A DNA stretch of 64,000 bases from Tropicimonas_B omnivorans (GCF_031846565.1 NZ_JAVRHL010000002.1:620001-684000), one strand, 5' to 3'. Counted from the stretch's first letter, positions 17,732 to 26,647 are shown. Program-made: numbers and translations. The notes: generated by a model not told the origin, from the letters alone.

Positions 17732-18697
17732 TCATGTCCCGTCCTTCTCGCCATCCCCGGTCTTGCCGCGCATGGCCCGTGCCAGGCGGCGGATGCGGAT
17801 GGCGCGGTTCAGCTCCCCTCCGAAGATCAGGATCAGGGCGGCGAGGTACATGAAGTAGAGGGCGGCGATGATGCCGGCGAGGCCGGCATAGTAGCTGGCA
17901 TAGGCCGCGAAGCTCGAGAGATAGAAGGTAAAGACCGCCGTCAGGATGCTCCACGCCGCAATGGTGAAGATCACTCCGGGCCAGATGCTGGAAAAGCGGG
18001 TGCGCCGCGCCGGCAGGAAGACATGGGCCGCGAAGAGGGAGATGAGCAGGATCAGGCCCGCCGCCGGATATCGAACGAGGCCCATCGAGATCGAGGAGGG
18101 GTCGAAGGCGGGAAAGAGCTGGTGAAGGAGCGATCCCGCTCGCGGCGCGAGGACAACGAGATATCCCACCAGCGTCAGGACGAGACCTGACAGCAGCACG
18201 AAGGCGGACATCACGGTGTAGACCATGACGGCCGAGCGTGTCTCCCGAACGCCATAGGCGCGGTTGAGGCCGACGCGCACACCGTCCACCCCGCCCACGG
18301 CGAACCAGATCGTCAGCAGGATACCGATGCTGAGGACCCCGCCGCGCTGGATCGTCATGACTTTCTCGACCTCGCCCACGATCGGATCGACCAGCGCCGG
18401 CGGCACGATCGCAATCAGGAATTGGATCAGGTCGTCGGCCATGGTGCGGTCGCCGATGAAGGCGGTGAGCGAACTGGTGAAGATCAGAAAGGGAAAGACC
18501 GCGAGCAGCATGCGGAAGGCGACATTGCCGGCGAGGCCGAAGGCGTCGTCGCTCCAGAGCCGGAGCACCGCTTCATGCACCACCGCCCAGGCAACGCGCC
18601 ATCCGGACCCGGTGAGCAGATCCTCCGGGCGGGCGCTGACCACGCCGTGGGTCACGACGGCATCGCGAACGGCCTCGTGGCCGGGTCTGGCGTTCAT
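17732..18697 (-). CDS. YihY/BrkB family inner-membrane protein
   Basis: 321 residues with six hydrophobic segments and the family blocks DDAFGLAGNVAFRMLLAVFPF, VGGVDGVRVGLNRAYGV, VFLPARRTRFSSIWPGV and ILIFGGELNRAIRIRR. Once called ribonuclease BN by mistake, the family is of unknown function, perhaps transport. It runs convergent to the sigma/anti-sigma operon and divergent from the FAS1 gene, with a 261-base shared upstream region. Confidence 0.92.
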   Translation of the reverse strand: MNARPGHEAVRDAVVTHGVVSARPEDLLTGSGWRVAWAVVHEAVLRLWSDDAFGLAGNVAFRMLLAVFPFLIFTSSLTAFIGDRTMADDLIQFLIAIVPPALVDPIVGEVEKVMTIQRGGVLSIGILLTIWFAVGGVDGVRVGLNRAYGVRETRSAVMVYTVMSAFVLLSGLVLTLVGYLVVLAPRAGSLLHQLFPAFDPSSISMGLVRYPAAGLILLISLFAAHVFLPARRTRFSSIWPGVIFTIAAWSILTAVFTFYLSSFAAYASYYAGLAGIIAALYFMYLAALILIFGGELNRAIRIRRLARAMRGKTGDGEKDGT

Positions 18698-18958
18698 TCG
18701 GCTTCTCGCGTGACGCCGGTGTCAGATCCCGGCGGTGTTCTAGGTAGATTGCCCGCGTCGCTTTGCCCAGCACTCCCTCTGGTGCAGCTTGCCGGCACGC
18801 GGATCCTGCCCGGCGCGTCCGGGCCGGTTCGGGCCTTCGAGACATGATTTTGCGCCGCCGCGCCCTTGAGTGAAACTTTTCCATCGCGGCACGCGTGGAT
18901 TCGAACATAGCCCACCGGGACAATCCGGCGGGACGCCAACGACAGGGAACATCATTTC

Positions 18959-19513
18959 ATGCGTACCTCCTTCTTCATCGCCGCCGCCACCACAGTCGCT
19001 CTCGGCACCGGCGCCGCCATGGCCCAGGACAATCCGACCGTCGGCGGGGCGGAAATGTCCGCCAAGCTGAACATCGTGGAAAACGCGATGAATTCGCCGA
19101 TCCACACCACGCTCGTGGCCGCCGTGCAGCAAGCCGAGCTGGGCGACCTGCTGACCGGCAGCGGCCCCTTCACCGTCTTTGCGCCCACGGATGAGGCCTT
19201 CGCCGCTCTGCCCGAAGGCACCGTCGAGACCCTGATGATGGACGAAAATCAGGAGATGCTGCAGACCGTGCTCGGCTGCCACGTTGTCGAGGCCGACGCG
19301 ATGTCCGGCGCGATTGCCGGCATGATCGCAGACGATGGCGGAGCGCATCCGGTCCCGACCGTGGGCGGCTGCACCCTGACGGCCGAGATGTCGGGCGACG
19401 AGATCACGCTCACCGATGAGAACGGCACCGTCGCCACCGTGATCGTGGCCGATGTCGAGCAGTCGAACGGCGTCATCCATGTCATCGACGCGGTCCTGAC
19501 GCCGCCGATGTAA
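18959..19513 (+). CDS. Fasciclin (FAS1) domain secreted protein
   Basis: 184 residues with a signal peptide (RTSFFIAAATTVALGTGAAM, then AQ). One FAS1 domain follows: NSPIHTTLVAAVQQAELGDL, the FTVFAPTDEAFAALP box (H1), and GVIHVIDAVLTPP (H2) at the very end. FAS1 domains mediate adhesion or bind small molecules at the cell surface. An intact FAS1 gene near an ECF sigma/RskA pair recalls known sigma-K-type regulons, and a GTGAAAC element upstream (18870) may be a -35 site. A strong terminator follows. Confidence 0.92.
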   Translation: MRTSFFIAAATTVALGTGAAMAQDNPTVGGAEMSAKLNIVENAMNSPIHTTLVAAVQQAELGDLLTGSGPFTVFAPTDEAFAALPEGTVETLMMDENQEMLQTVLGCHVVEADAMSGAIAGMIADDGGAHPVPTVGGCTLTAEMSGDEITLTDENGTVATVIVADVEQSNGVIHVIDAVLTPPM

Positions 19514-19544
19514 GACCGCTCGAGCGCTTTTCTGACGAGTGCCG

Positions 19545-19580
19545 CGCCGCGTGGGGAGACGATCCCCGCGCGGCGTTTTT
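19545..19580 (+). terminator. Rho-independent terminator after the FAS1 gene
   Basis: A 12-bp stem (19545-19556 with 19564-19575, one G-T pair, 7-base loop) followed directly by TTTTT (19576-19580), 31 bases after the FAS1 stop. Confidence 0.88.
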
Positions 19581-19719
19581 CGTGGCGGGTCCGCCGCGCG
19601 ACCGCGTGACGCGCCGCCTGGGGGCAGACGCAGGACCGTTTCTCCCTATCTTGGGAGCCATGACGCGGCGCGCGGGGCAGATCCCTGCATCCTGCACGCG
19701 CTTCGACGGAGAATGCGGC

Positions 19720-21153
19720 ATGGACACCTTCCTCGGCTTCGACGCGGTCTTGCTGGCGCGAATCCAGTTCGGGTTCACCGTCGCCTTCCATTTCATCTTT
19801 CCCGCCTTCTCGATCGGCCTCGCCTCCTATCTCGCCGTTCTCAACGCGCTCTGGCTCAGGCGGCGGGACCCGGCCTATCTCGCGCTCTTCAAGTACTGGC
19901 TGAAGATCTTCGCGATTTCCTTCGCCATGGGCGTCGTCTCGGGGATCGTCATGTCCTACCAGTTCGGAACCAACTGGTCGGCCTATGCGGACCTGACCGG
20001 TCCCGTCCTCGGCCCTCTCATGGCCTACGAGGTGCTGACGGCCTTCTTCCTCGAGGCGGGGTTCCTCGGGATCATGCTCTTCGGGCGCGAGAAGGTGGGG
20101 GACGGGCTGCACATGTTCGCCTGCCTGATGGTCGCCGTCGGCACCGCGATCTCCGCCTCCTGGATCATCTCGGTGAACTCCTGGATGCACACGCCTCAAG
20201 GCTACATCATCGGCGACACCGGACAGTTCCTGCCGGAGGACTGGTTCGAGGTCATCTTCAATCCCTCCTTCCCCTATCGCCTCGCCCATTCGCTGACGGC
20301 CGCCTATCTCACCACCGCCTTCGTCGTCGGCGGGGTCGGGGCGTTCCACCTCTTGCGCGGGCACCGGGTGAACCGGGCCGTGCGGATCATGTTCTCCATG
20401 TCGATGTGGATGGCGGCCCTGGTCGCGCCCGTGCAGATCTTCCTCGGCGATGCGCACGGGCTGAACACGCTGGAGCATCAGCCGGCCAAGGTCATGGCGA
20501 TGGAGGGGCATTTCGAGAGCCACCCGGACGGCGCGCCGCTGATCCTCTTCGGCCTGCCGGACCAGGAGGCGGGCGAGATGCGCTACGCGGTGGAAATCCC
20601 GAACCTGTCCTCGCTCATCCTGAAACACGACTGGGACGCGCCTCTCGCCGGCCTGGACACCATTCCCGATGACGAGGAGCCGCCCGTCGCGATCGTGTTC
20701 TGGACCTTCCGCGTGATGATCGCCATCGGGATGGCGATGCTGGGCATCGGGCTGTGGTCCCTCTGGGCACGCTGGCGCGGCACGCTCTACACGCAGCGCT
20801 GGCTTCATCGCGGCGCCCTTCTGATGGCCCCTTCGGGGTTCGTCGCGGTGACGGCCGGCTGGATGACGACGGAGGTCGGACGGCAGCCCTACACGGTCTA
20901 CGGTCTGCTGCGAACGGCGGACAGCGTGTCGCCGCTCGGCGCCCAGGCCGTCGGCACGTCCCTCATCGCCTTCATCGTGATCTATTTCACCGTCTTCGGA
21001 GCGGGGGCGCTCTACATCCTGCGGCTGATGTCGCGGCCGCCCGAGCCGGACGAGCGCGGCGTGCGGGTTGAGCCGGGCCCCATCCGGACCTCCGGCATCA
21101 CGCCGGCGGCGCAGGAGCAGGACACCTCCGCCGTACAGAAGCCCGCGGAATAG
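19720..21153 (+). CDS. cydA: Cytochrome bd-type ubiquinol oxidase subunit I
   Basis: 477-residue membrane subunit that carries haems b558, b595 and d and oxidises ubiquinol while reducing oxygen. Family marks: LARIQFGFTVAFHFIFPAFSI (haem b595 ligand His), LMAYEVLTAFFLEAGFLGIM, and GWMTTEVGRQPY, the quinol-loop/helix signature. The Q loop is short, as in the cyanide-insensitive CioA group. I chose MDTFLGF, the usual N-terminus, preceded by CGGAGA; the frame stays open upstream. It forms an operon with cydB and a tiny third subunit. Confidence 0.95.
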   Translation: MDTFLGFDAVLLARIQFGFTVAFHFIFPAFSIGLASYLAVLNALWLRRRDPAYLALFKYWLKIFAISFAMGVVSGIVMSYQFGTNWSAYADLTGPVLGPLMAYEVLTAFFLEAGFLGIMLFGREKVGDGLHMFACLMVAVGTAISASWIISVNSWMHTPQGYIIGDTGQFLPEDWFEVIFNPSFPYRLAHSLTAAYLTTAFVVGGVGAFHLLRGHRVNRAVRIMFSMSMWMAALVAPVQIFLGDAHGLNTLEHQPAKVMAMEGHFESHPDGAPLILFGLPDQEAGEMRYAVEIPNLSSLILKHDWDAPLAGLDTIPDDEEPPVAIVFWTFRVMIAIGMAMLGIGLWSLWARWRGTLYTQRWLHRGALLMAPSGFVAVTAGWMTTEVGRQPYTVYGLLRTADSVSPLGAQAVGTSLIAFIVIYFTVFGAGALYILRLMSRPPEPDERGVRVEPGPIRTSGITPAAQEQDTSAVQKPAE

Positions 21154-21162
21154 GAGGCGGAC

Positions 21163-22191
21163 ATGGACGGCCTTTTCGTCAGCTTCGACCTCACGATCGC
21201 CTGGGCGCTTCTCCTGGCCTTCGCGATCTACGTCTACGTGGTCCTCGACGGGTTCGATCTCGGCATCGGCATCCTCTACCCCTTCTTCCCCGAGAAGAAG
21301 GACCGGGACCTCCTGATGAACACGGTCGCGCCGGTCTGGGACGGCAACGAGACATGGCTCGTCCTCGGCGGCGGCGGCCTCTTCGCGGCCTTTCCGCTCG
21401 CCTACGCGATCCTGATGCCGGCGCTCTACCCGCCGATGATCGCCATGCTGCTGGCGCTGGTCTTCCGGGGTGTCGCGTTCGAGTATCGCTGGCGCGCGTC
21501 CTCCCGCCTGGCCGAGAAGGCTTGGGACGGCGCCTTCATCGGAGGCTCGGCGCTCGCGTCGTTCGCGCAAGGGATCGCGCTCGGGGCGATCCTCCAGGGC
21601 ATCGAGGTCGAGGGCCGCCAATATGCCGGTGGGTGGTGGGACTGGCTGACGCCGTTCTCGATCCTCACCGGCTTCTCGGTCATGGCCGGCTATGCGCTCC
21701 TCGGCGCCTGCTGGCTGAACATGAAGCTCGAGGGGGACGTGCAGCACCGCGTCCGCCGGATCGCGCGGATACTGGCGCTGATTACGGTCTTCTTCATCGT
21801 CGCGGTGTCGCTCGCAACACCGTTTCTCGAGGCGTCCTACTGGCTGCGCTGGTTCGGCTGGCCGAACATGATCGCGACGGCGCCGGTGCCGATCGCTGTG
21901 GGGCTGATCACGCTCCTGCTCGGCCGCTCGCTCTTCGCCCACGGGCGGGACTGGCTGCCGCTCGTCCTGACGCTACTGCTGTTCCTGCTGTGCTTCCTCG
22001 GCCTCGGTCTGTCGATCTGGCCGGACGTGGTGCCCGGCGAAGTCACGATCTGGGACGCGGCGAGCCCGCAGAAAAGCCAGGCCTTCATGTTCGTGGGCGC
22101 GATCGTGCTCGTGCCGATCATCCTCGCCTATACCGCCTATGCCTACTGGGTGTTCCGCGGGAAGCTCGATCCGGAGCAGGGCTATCACTGA
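21163..22191 (+). CDS. cydB: Cytochrome bd-type ubiquinol oxidase subunit II
   Basis: 342-residue partner of CydA. It begins with the membrane helix WALLLAFAIYVYVVLDGFDLG, followed by GIGILYPFF and TVAPVWDGNETWLVLGGGGL, the invariant CydB block. It starts nine bases after cydA with an AGGAGG site. The enzyme gives high-affinity or cyanide-resistant respiration without proton pumping. The stop lies inside the start of a DUF2474 small gene. No cydDC assembly exporter is seen in the window. Confidence 0.95.
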   Translation: MDGLFVSFDLTIAWALLLAFAIYVYVVLDGFDLGIGILYPFFPEKKDRDLLMNTVAPVWDGNETWLVLGGGGLFAAFPLAYAILMPALYPPMIAMLLALVFRGVAFEYRWRASSRLAEKAWDGAFIGGSALASFAQGIALGAILQGIEVEGRQYAGGWWDWLTPFSILTGFSVMAGYALLGACWLNMKLEGDVQHRVRRIARILALITVFFIVAVSLATPFLEASYWLRWFGWPNMIATAPVPIAVGLITLLLGRSLFAHGRDWLPLVLTLLLFLLCFLGLGLSIWPDVVPGEVTIWDAASPQKSQAFMFVGAIVLVPIILAYTAYAYWVFRGKLDPEQGYH

Positions 22192-22306
22192 GCCGCGCCG
22201 CCCACGCCCGCTCTGGTCGCGGCTGGCATGGTTCGCCGGGCTGTGGCTCGCCGGCGTGATCGTGATCACCGTGGTGGCCTACGCGATCCGGGCAATGATT
22301 CTCTGA
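22139..22306 (+). CDS. DUF2474/CydX-like small subunit of cytochrome bd oxidase
   Basis: A short reading frame overlapping the end of cydB encodes a protein ending in RPLWSRLAWFAGLWLAG and then VIVITVVAYAIRAMIL: one transmembrane helix with the PLWxRLxWFxxLW start typical of DUF2474 proteins found after cydAB. The only standard start codon in frame is the ATG at 22139, inside cydB (55 residues). The natural-looking start by family comparison is ITEPRRP at 22184, which would need an ATC start (40 residues). Small subunits of this kind stabilise the oxidase haems. It is easy to miss in automatic annotation. Confidence 0.6.
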   Translation: MPTGCSAGSSIRSRAITEPRRPRPLWSRLAWFAGLWLAGVIVITVVAYAIRAMIL

Positions 22307-22335
22307 AAGGGGCCGCGGGCGCGGGCGAGGGCGCG

Positions 22336-23361
22336 TCAGCCGCGACGGCGGTGGATCATGCGCTCCATCGCAGCGGCGGCGCGGGCGGGGTCGGCCTCGG
22401 TCCCGAAATGCGGATCGTGTGCCACCTCGGGCAGGCGTTCGCCCACCTCGCGGGCCACATCCTCGGCAAGGGTGGCCAGGGTGGCCGGGCTGACCTCGAG
22501 GCTCTCGGCGGGGATGCACTCGGCATAGATGATCTCGTGCCGGTCGAGAATCAGAGTGAAATAATCGACGAAGTTACCGGGGCGCACGAAAATGCGCTCG
22601 CCATCGGCGAGATAGCCAGCGCGCACCAGCATTTCCGCCGTGGGCGTCACCCGGTCCTGTCCCCGCTGGTAGATGAAGAGGCGCTGATGTTGGCTCACGA
22701 TCAGATCCGCCGCGTTCCCCAGAGTGTCCCTCGCGATCACGACCGGGGCATGGGGGCCGGCGGCGCGGACGGTGCGGTGGAGGATATGGCGGATCGGCTG
22801 CGGCCCGTGGTCCCGTGTCAGGATGCGGTCCCCGGCGGACAGGCGCTCCACCGGCATCTGCCGCCCGTCGGCCATCGTGATCTCCGTGCCGCGTGCGAAG
22901 GCGACGGAGGTGACGTCGGCGAGGCGGACGTCGCCGGGGTCGGGATCGACCGAGACGAGCGTGTGATCGAAACCGGGCTCCAGCGGGTCGATCGGAAGCG
23001 CGGCGTAGAGGGCGCGGCGCTGCCCCCCGATCTCGATCAGCAGGACGTCCGCCTTGTGCCCCTGCGGACCGAGGAAGGTGGCCCTGGCAACGGCGCGGAG
23101 CGGCTGGCCGGCGCGCCCGATCCCGGACCCTTCGGCAACGCGGTGAACGCCCTCGCGCCGTCCCATCACGGCGCGTCCGCCCGCACCGGCGACCGAAAGC
23201 TCACGAAGCGTGGCGCCGGGACAGAGGCGATAGACATCCCCCGGCTCGATCTCATCCGGACCGAGCAGATGATCGCCGAGATTGGCGCCTCCGACGACAC
23301 GGAACGCCTCCGCCTCGTAGACGTGGCATCCGTAGCTTGCTGTCGTGTCGTCCTCGTCCAT
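22336..23361 (-). CDS. Hint (Hedgehog/intein) domain protein
   Basis: 341 residues. The C-terminal half is a Hint domain: VAFARGTEITMADGRQMPVERLSAGDRILTRD in shape (about residues 152-185), then GNAADLIVSQHQRLFI and VDYFTLILDRHEIIYAEC. The first residue of a splicing Hint block would be Cys or Ser; here it is Ala-Arg-Gly-Thr, so self-splicing looks doubtful. Such proteins are frequent in Rhodobacteraceae, often several per genome, and their role is unknown. The first ~90 residues show no known domain. No signal peptide is evident. Confidence 0.85.
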   Translation of the reverse strand: MDEDDTTASYGCHVYEAEAFRVVGGANLGDHLLGPDEIEPGDVYRLCPGATLRELSVAGAGGRAVMGRREGVHRVAEGSGIGRAGQPLRAVARATFLGPQGHKADVLLIEIGGQRRALYAALPIDPLEPGFDHTLVSVDPDPGDVRLADVTSVAFARGTEITMADGRQMPVERLSAGDRILTRDHGPQPIRHILHRTVRAAGPHAPVVIARDTLGNAADLIVSQHQRLFIYQRGQDRVTPTAEMLVRAGYLADGERIFVRPGNFVDYFTLILDRHEIIYAECIPAESLEVSPATLATLAEDVAREVGERLPEVAHDPHFGTEADPARAAAAMERMIHRRRG

Positions 23362-23551
23362 CTCGGGTGCGGCTCTTCTGCTGGTGTGGGTCCGGCCTCA
23401 TGAGCGACGCACGGGTCCCTTCCGAAGTTTCATGCCACACGAGTCTGGACCGGCGCATGGCTCCATTGAGGCAAGGGTACGACTTTTCGGCAGGCCTGTC
23501 AGATGTTAGGACGTTCGCCGAACACGACGGGTGCGAAAAGAGGCGGGCGAC

Positions 23552-24331
23552 ATGGATCTGGGCATCAAGGGCAAAACGGCGCTGGTCACGGCATCCTCGA
23601 AGGGGCTGGGGCGCGGCTGCGCCGAGGCGCTCGCCGCGGCGGGAGTGAACCTCGTCCTCAATGCCCGCGGGGCAGAGGCACTGGAGGCGACGGCCGAGGC
23701 GATCCGCTCCGAACATGGCGTCACCGTCACGGCAATTGCCGCGGATATCAGCGAGGAGGCGGGCCGCGCGAAGGTGCTGGCCGCGGCGGGCGATGTGGAC
23801 ATCCTCGTCACCAATGCCGGCGGGCCGCCGCCCGGATTGTGGTCGGACTGGTCGCGGGAGGATTTCATCGCCGCGCTCGACGCCAACATGCTCGCGCCCA
23901 TCGCGCTGATGCAGGCCTGCCTGCCGGGAATGATGGAGCGGGGCTGGGGACGCGTCGTGAACATCACCTCGCAATCGGTGAAGGCTCCGATCCCGGTTCT
24001 CGGCCTGTCGAACTCCGCCCGCGCCGGCCTCACGGGCTTCGTCGCCGGGACCGCGCGACAGGTGGCCGAGAAGGGCGTGACGATCAACAACCTGCTGCCC
24101 GGCATCCACGATACCGACCGCGCCACCGGCCTCGACACCGGGGTGTCGAAATCCGAGGGCATCAGCATGGCGGAGGCCCGCGCCCGGCGGGAAGCTGGCA
24201 TTCCGGCGAAGCGCTACGGCACGCCCGCCGAGTTCGGCTCGGCCTGTGCCTTCCTCTGCTCGGCGCATGCGGGCTTCATCGTGGGGCAGAACATCCTGCT
24301 CGACGGCGGTGCCACGAACGCCACGATCTGA
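23552..24331 (+). CDS. SDR family oxidoreductase (divergent active site)
   Basis: 259 residues with a Rossmann nucleotide site (TALVTASSKGLGRG, residues 8-21) and VTNAGGPPPG, as in 3-oxoacyl reductases. The catalytic serine region is present (VNITSQSVK), but the usual YxxxK is replaced by LSNSARAGLTGF: the Tyr and Lys positions do not match. Others of this subfamily share that divergence, so catalysis may be altered or absent. The end GQNILLDGGATNATI is normal. I chose the start MDLGIKG; a GTG at 23531 would add seven residues. Substrate unknown. Confidence 0.85.
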   Translation: MDLGIKGKTALVTASSKGLGRGCAEALAAAGVNLVLNARGAEALEATAEAIRSEHGVTVTAIAADISEEAGRAKVLAAAGDVDILVTNAGGPPPGLWSDWSREDFIAALDANMLAPIALMQACLPGMMERGWGRVVNITSQSVKAPIPVLGLSNSARAGLTGFVAGTARQVAEKGVTINNLLPGIHDTDRATGLDTGVSKSEGISMAEARARREAGIPAKRYGTPAEFGSACAFLCSAHAGFIVGQNILLDGGATNATI

Positions 24332-24567
24332 GCGTGACAACGTCGCCAGAGGCGCGCGGGCGGGGCAGGGCGCAGGCGCTCGCGCTCCGGGCAAACCCGT
24401 TCCCTTTCGTGCTCCCTCCGGCTCTCCGGGAGCCGTTCCCTTGCACGGGTCTTCTGCAATCCATTGGCGGGCGGGACGCCCGGTGATGGCGTGGGGGCCC
24501 TGGCTCTTCACCGCCGGCGTGCCCGTCTCGCTGGCATTCTCAGTGGTCCGGGAAGGAATTCGCTGAC

Positions 24568-25932
24568 ATGGCCAAGGCCGGTCCCGTCTACGTCTGCGCC
24601 GAATGTGGCGCGGTTCATGCCAAGTGGTCCGGGCGCTGCGATGCCTGCGGTGCGTGGAACTCCATCCACGAGGAAGCGCCCGCCGCGCCGGGGCCGGGCG
24701 GAGTGCGCCTGCCACGCTCCCACCGTGCAGCAATTCTGTCGGACCTGTCCTCCACCGAAGCGCCGCCGCCGCGGACCCTCAGCGGCATCGGCGAACTGGA
24801 CAGGGTGCTCGGCGGCGGCCTCGTGCCCGGCTCCGCGATACTGGTCGGCGGCGATCCCGGCATCGGCAAGTCGACGCTCCTCCTCCAGGCCGCCGCGGCC
24901 TTCGCGGGCTCCGGCCTCAAATGCGTCTACGTCTCGGGGGAGGAGGCCTCGGCGCAGGTGCGGATGCGCGCGGGCCGCCTCGGCCTCGGTCAGGCGAACG
25001 TCCAGCTCGCAGCGGAGACGGACCTAACCGGCATCCTTACCATGCTCGACGCGGAGCGCCCCGATCTCGTCATCATCGATTCCATCCAGACCATGTGGTC
25101 GGATGCCGTCGGGTCGGCGCCCGGCTCCGTCAGCCAGGTCAGGAGCGCCGCGCACGAGCTCGCCGGGTTCGCCAAGCGGCGGGGCTCGGCCGTCGTGCTC
25201 GTCGGCCACGTCACCAAGGAGGGGCAGATCGCCGGCCCCCGCGTCGTCGAGCACATGGTCGATACCGTGCTCTACTTCGAGGGCGAGCGGGGCCATCAGT
25301 TCCGCATCCTGCGCTCGGTGAAGAACCGGTTCGGGCCGGCCGACGAGATCGGCGTCTTCGAGATGACGGGCGGCGGCCTGGCCGAGGTGCAGAACCCGTC
25401 CGCGCTCTTCCTGTCGGGCCGGGAGGAGCGCGCGCCCGGCTCCTCCGTCTTCGCCGGGATCGAAGGCACGCGGCCTGTGCTCGTGGAGATCCAGGCCCTC
25501 GTCGCACCCAGCCCGCATTCCCAGGCCCGCCGCGCCGTCGTCGGCTGGGACGGGGCCCGGCTTGCGATGATCCTCGCGGTGATGGAGGCACGGGTGGGCC
25601 TGCCCTTCACCGGGCTCGACGTCTATCTCAACGTCGCCGGCGGCCTTCGCATCTCGGAGCCCGCCGCGGACCTCGCCGTCGCGGCGGCGCTTCTGTCCGC
25701 GCGGGAAGACGCCGCTCTGCCCGCCGATATGGTGGTCTTCGGCGAGATTAGTCTCAGCGGCGCCCTGCGCCCGGTCTCCCAGACCGAAAACAGGTTGAAA
25801 GAGGCGCAGAAACTTGGTTTTTCCCAGGCGGCGTTGCCGGAGCGGTCGAAAGCGGCCGAAGGAACCGGCGTAACGCTGCGGTCGGTCCCCGATCTTGCCG
25901 CCTTCGCCGGAAGCATGTTCGGCGCCGGGTAG
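24568..25932 (+). CDS. radA: DNA repair protein RadA
   Basis: 454-residue DnaB-like branch-migration helicase that helps recombination. An N-terminal C4 zinc finger (CAECG, residues 10-14, and CDACG, 25-29) is followed by Walker A GGDPGIGKST (about 87-96), the RadA-specific KNRFG motif (SVKNRFGPADEIG), and a Lon-like C-terminal domain with EPAADLAVAAALLSA and FGEISLSGALRPV. The start is preceded by GGAAGGA. The 236 bases before it hold no convincing gene; two tiny overlapping frames are noted elsewhere. It is followed by cvpA. Confidence 0.96.
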   Translation: MAKAGPVYVCAECGAVHAKWSGRCDACGAWNSIHEEAPAAPGPGGVRLPRSHRAAILSDLSSTEAPPPRTLSGIGELDRVLGGGLVPGSAILVGGDPGIGKSTLLLQAAAAFAGSGLKCVYVSGEEASAQVRMRAGRLGLGQANVQLAAETDLTGILTMLDAERPDLVIIDSIQTMWSDAVGSAPGSVSQVRSAAHELAGFAKRRGSAVVLVGHVTKEGQIAGPRVVEHMVDTVLYFEGERGHQFRILRSVKNRFGPADEIGVFEMTGGGLAEVQNPSALFLSGREERAPGSSVFAGIEGTRPVLVEIQALVAPSPHSQARRAVVGWDGARLAMILAVMEARVGLPFTGLDVYLNVAGGLRISEPAADLAVAAALLSAREDAALPADMVVFGEISLSGALRPVSQTENRLKEAQKLGFSQAALPERSKAAEGTGVTLRSVPDLAAFAGSMFGAG

Positions 25933-25985
25933 CATTCGTTCGGCAAGGCGACGGCCGTACAGTCGAAGGCATGAAAGCGAGGGCC

Positions 25986-26606
25986 ATGGAAGGCTTTACT
26001 CTGGTCGATGCGGGGGTGGCGGTCGTCATCGTCTTCTCCGCGATCCTGGCATATTCGCGCGGCTTCGTCCGCGAGGCGCTCGCCATCGCGGGGTGGGTCG
26101 GCGCGGCGATCCTCGCCTACGTCTTCGCCCCGGCGGCGGAGCCTCTCGTCGGAGAGATCCCGTATGTGGGCGAGATCCTCGACAATTGCGCGGCCTCGAC
26201 GCTGGCGGCCTTCGCCGCGGTCTTCGCCATCGCGCTCGTCGTCTTTGCCCTTTTCACGCCGCTCTTCTCCTCCCTCGTGCAGCGCTCGGCGCTGAACGTG
26301 ATCGACCAGGGCCTCGGTTTCCTCTTCGGCGTGGCGAGGGGTGTCCTGCTCGTCATCATCGCGCTCGTGATCTACGACTTCGTCGTCGGTGGCGAAGGCG
26401 TGGCGATGGTCGAGAACAGCCGCTCCGCGGCATTGTTCGAATCGGCCGGCGCCCGCGTGACCGGTGAGATCACCGACCAGGAAGACGCGCTCGCGTGGCT
26501 GACGGGTCGCTTCGAGACGCTGATGGACACGTCCTGCGGAGTTCCGCCGAGCGAGACCGGGGGCGGTAATGTCCTGACGGGGCCCGGTGAAAGCATCGAA
26601 GGCTGA
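25986..26606 (+). CDS. cvpA: CvpA family inner-membrane protein
   Basis: 206 residues with four hydrophobic segments and the family start MEGFTLVDAGVAVVIVFSAI, then LAYSRGFVREALAIAGWVGA. CvpA is linked to colicin V production and purF expression in E. coli. Here it lies directly before purF, the classic pairing, though separated by a terminator-like hairpin. An ATG at 25971 is also possible; 25986 is preferred because MEGFTLVD is the normal N-terminus. The last ~40 residues are polar and cytoplasmic or periplasmic. Confidence 0.9.
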   Translation: MEGFTLVDAGVAVVIVFSAILAYSRGFVREALAIAGWVGAAILAYVFAPAAEPLVGEIPYVGEILDNCAASTLAAFAAVFAIALVVFALFTPLFSSLVQRSALNVIDQGLGFLFGVARGVLLVIIALVIYDFVVGGEGVAMVENSRSAALFESAGARVTGEITDQEDALAWLTGRFETLMDTSCGVPPSETGGGNVLTGPGESIEG

Positions 26607-26616
26607 TCCAGACCGG

Positions 26617-26647
26617 GGCCCGCTCGCCATGACGTGTAGCGGGCCTT
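26617..26647 (+). terminator. Hairpin between cvpA and purF
   Basis: An 8-bp perfect stem GGCCCGCT/AGCGGGCC with a 13-base loop, followed by TT. It lies just after the cvpA stop and 70 bases before purF, so it may terminate or attenuate transcription into purF. Confidence 0.45.

Noticed and set aside
23510..23522. GTTCGCCGAAC palindrome upstream of the SDR gene, considered as an SOS box
   Set aside because: The spacing is wrong for GTTC-N7-GTTC and there is no second half-site.
24332..24567. Two tiny overlapping frames before radA (51 residues from a GTG at 24334 and 26 residues from an ATG at 24485, linked by TGATG)
   Set aside because: No family resemblance and no ribosome-binding site for the first; the second ends two bases before radA's ATG and is probably chance.
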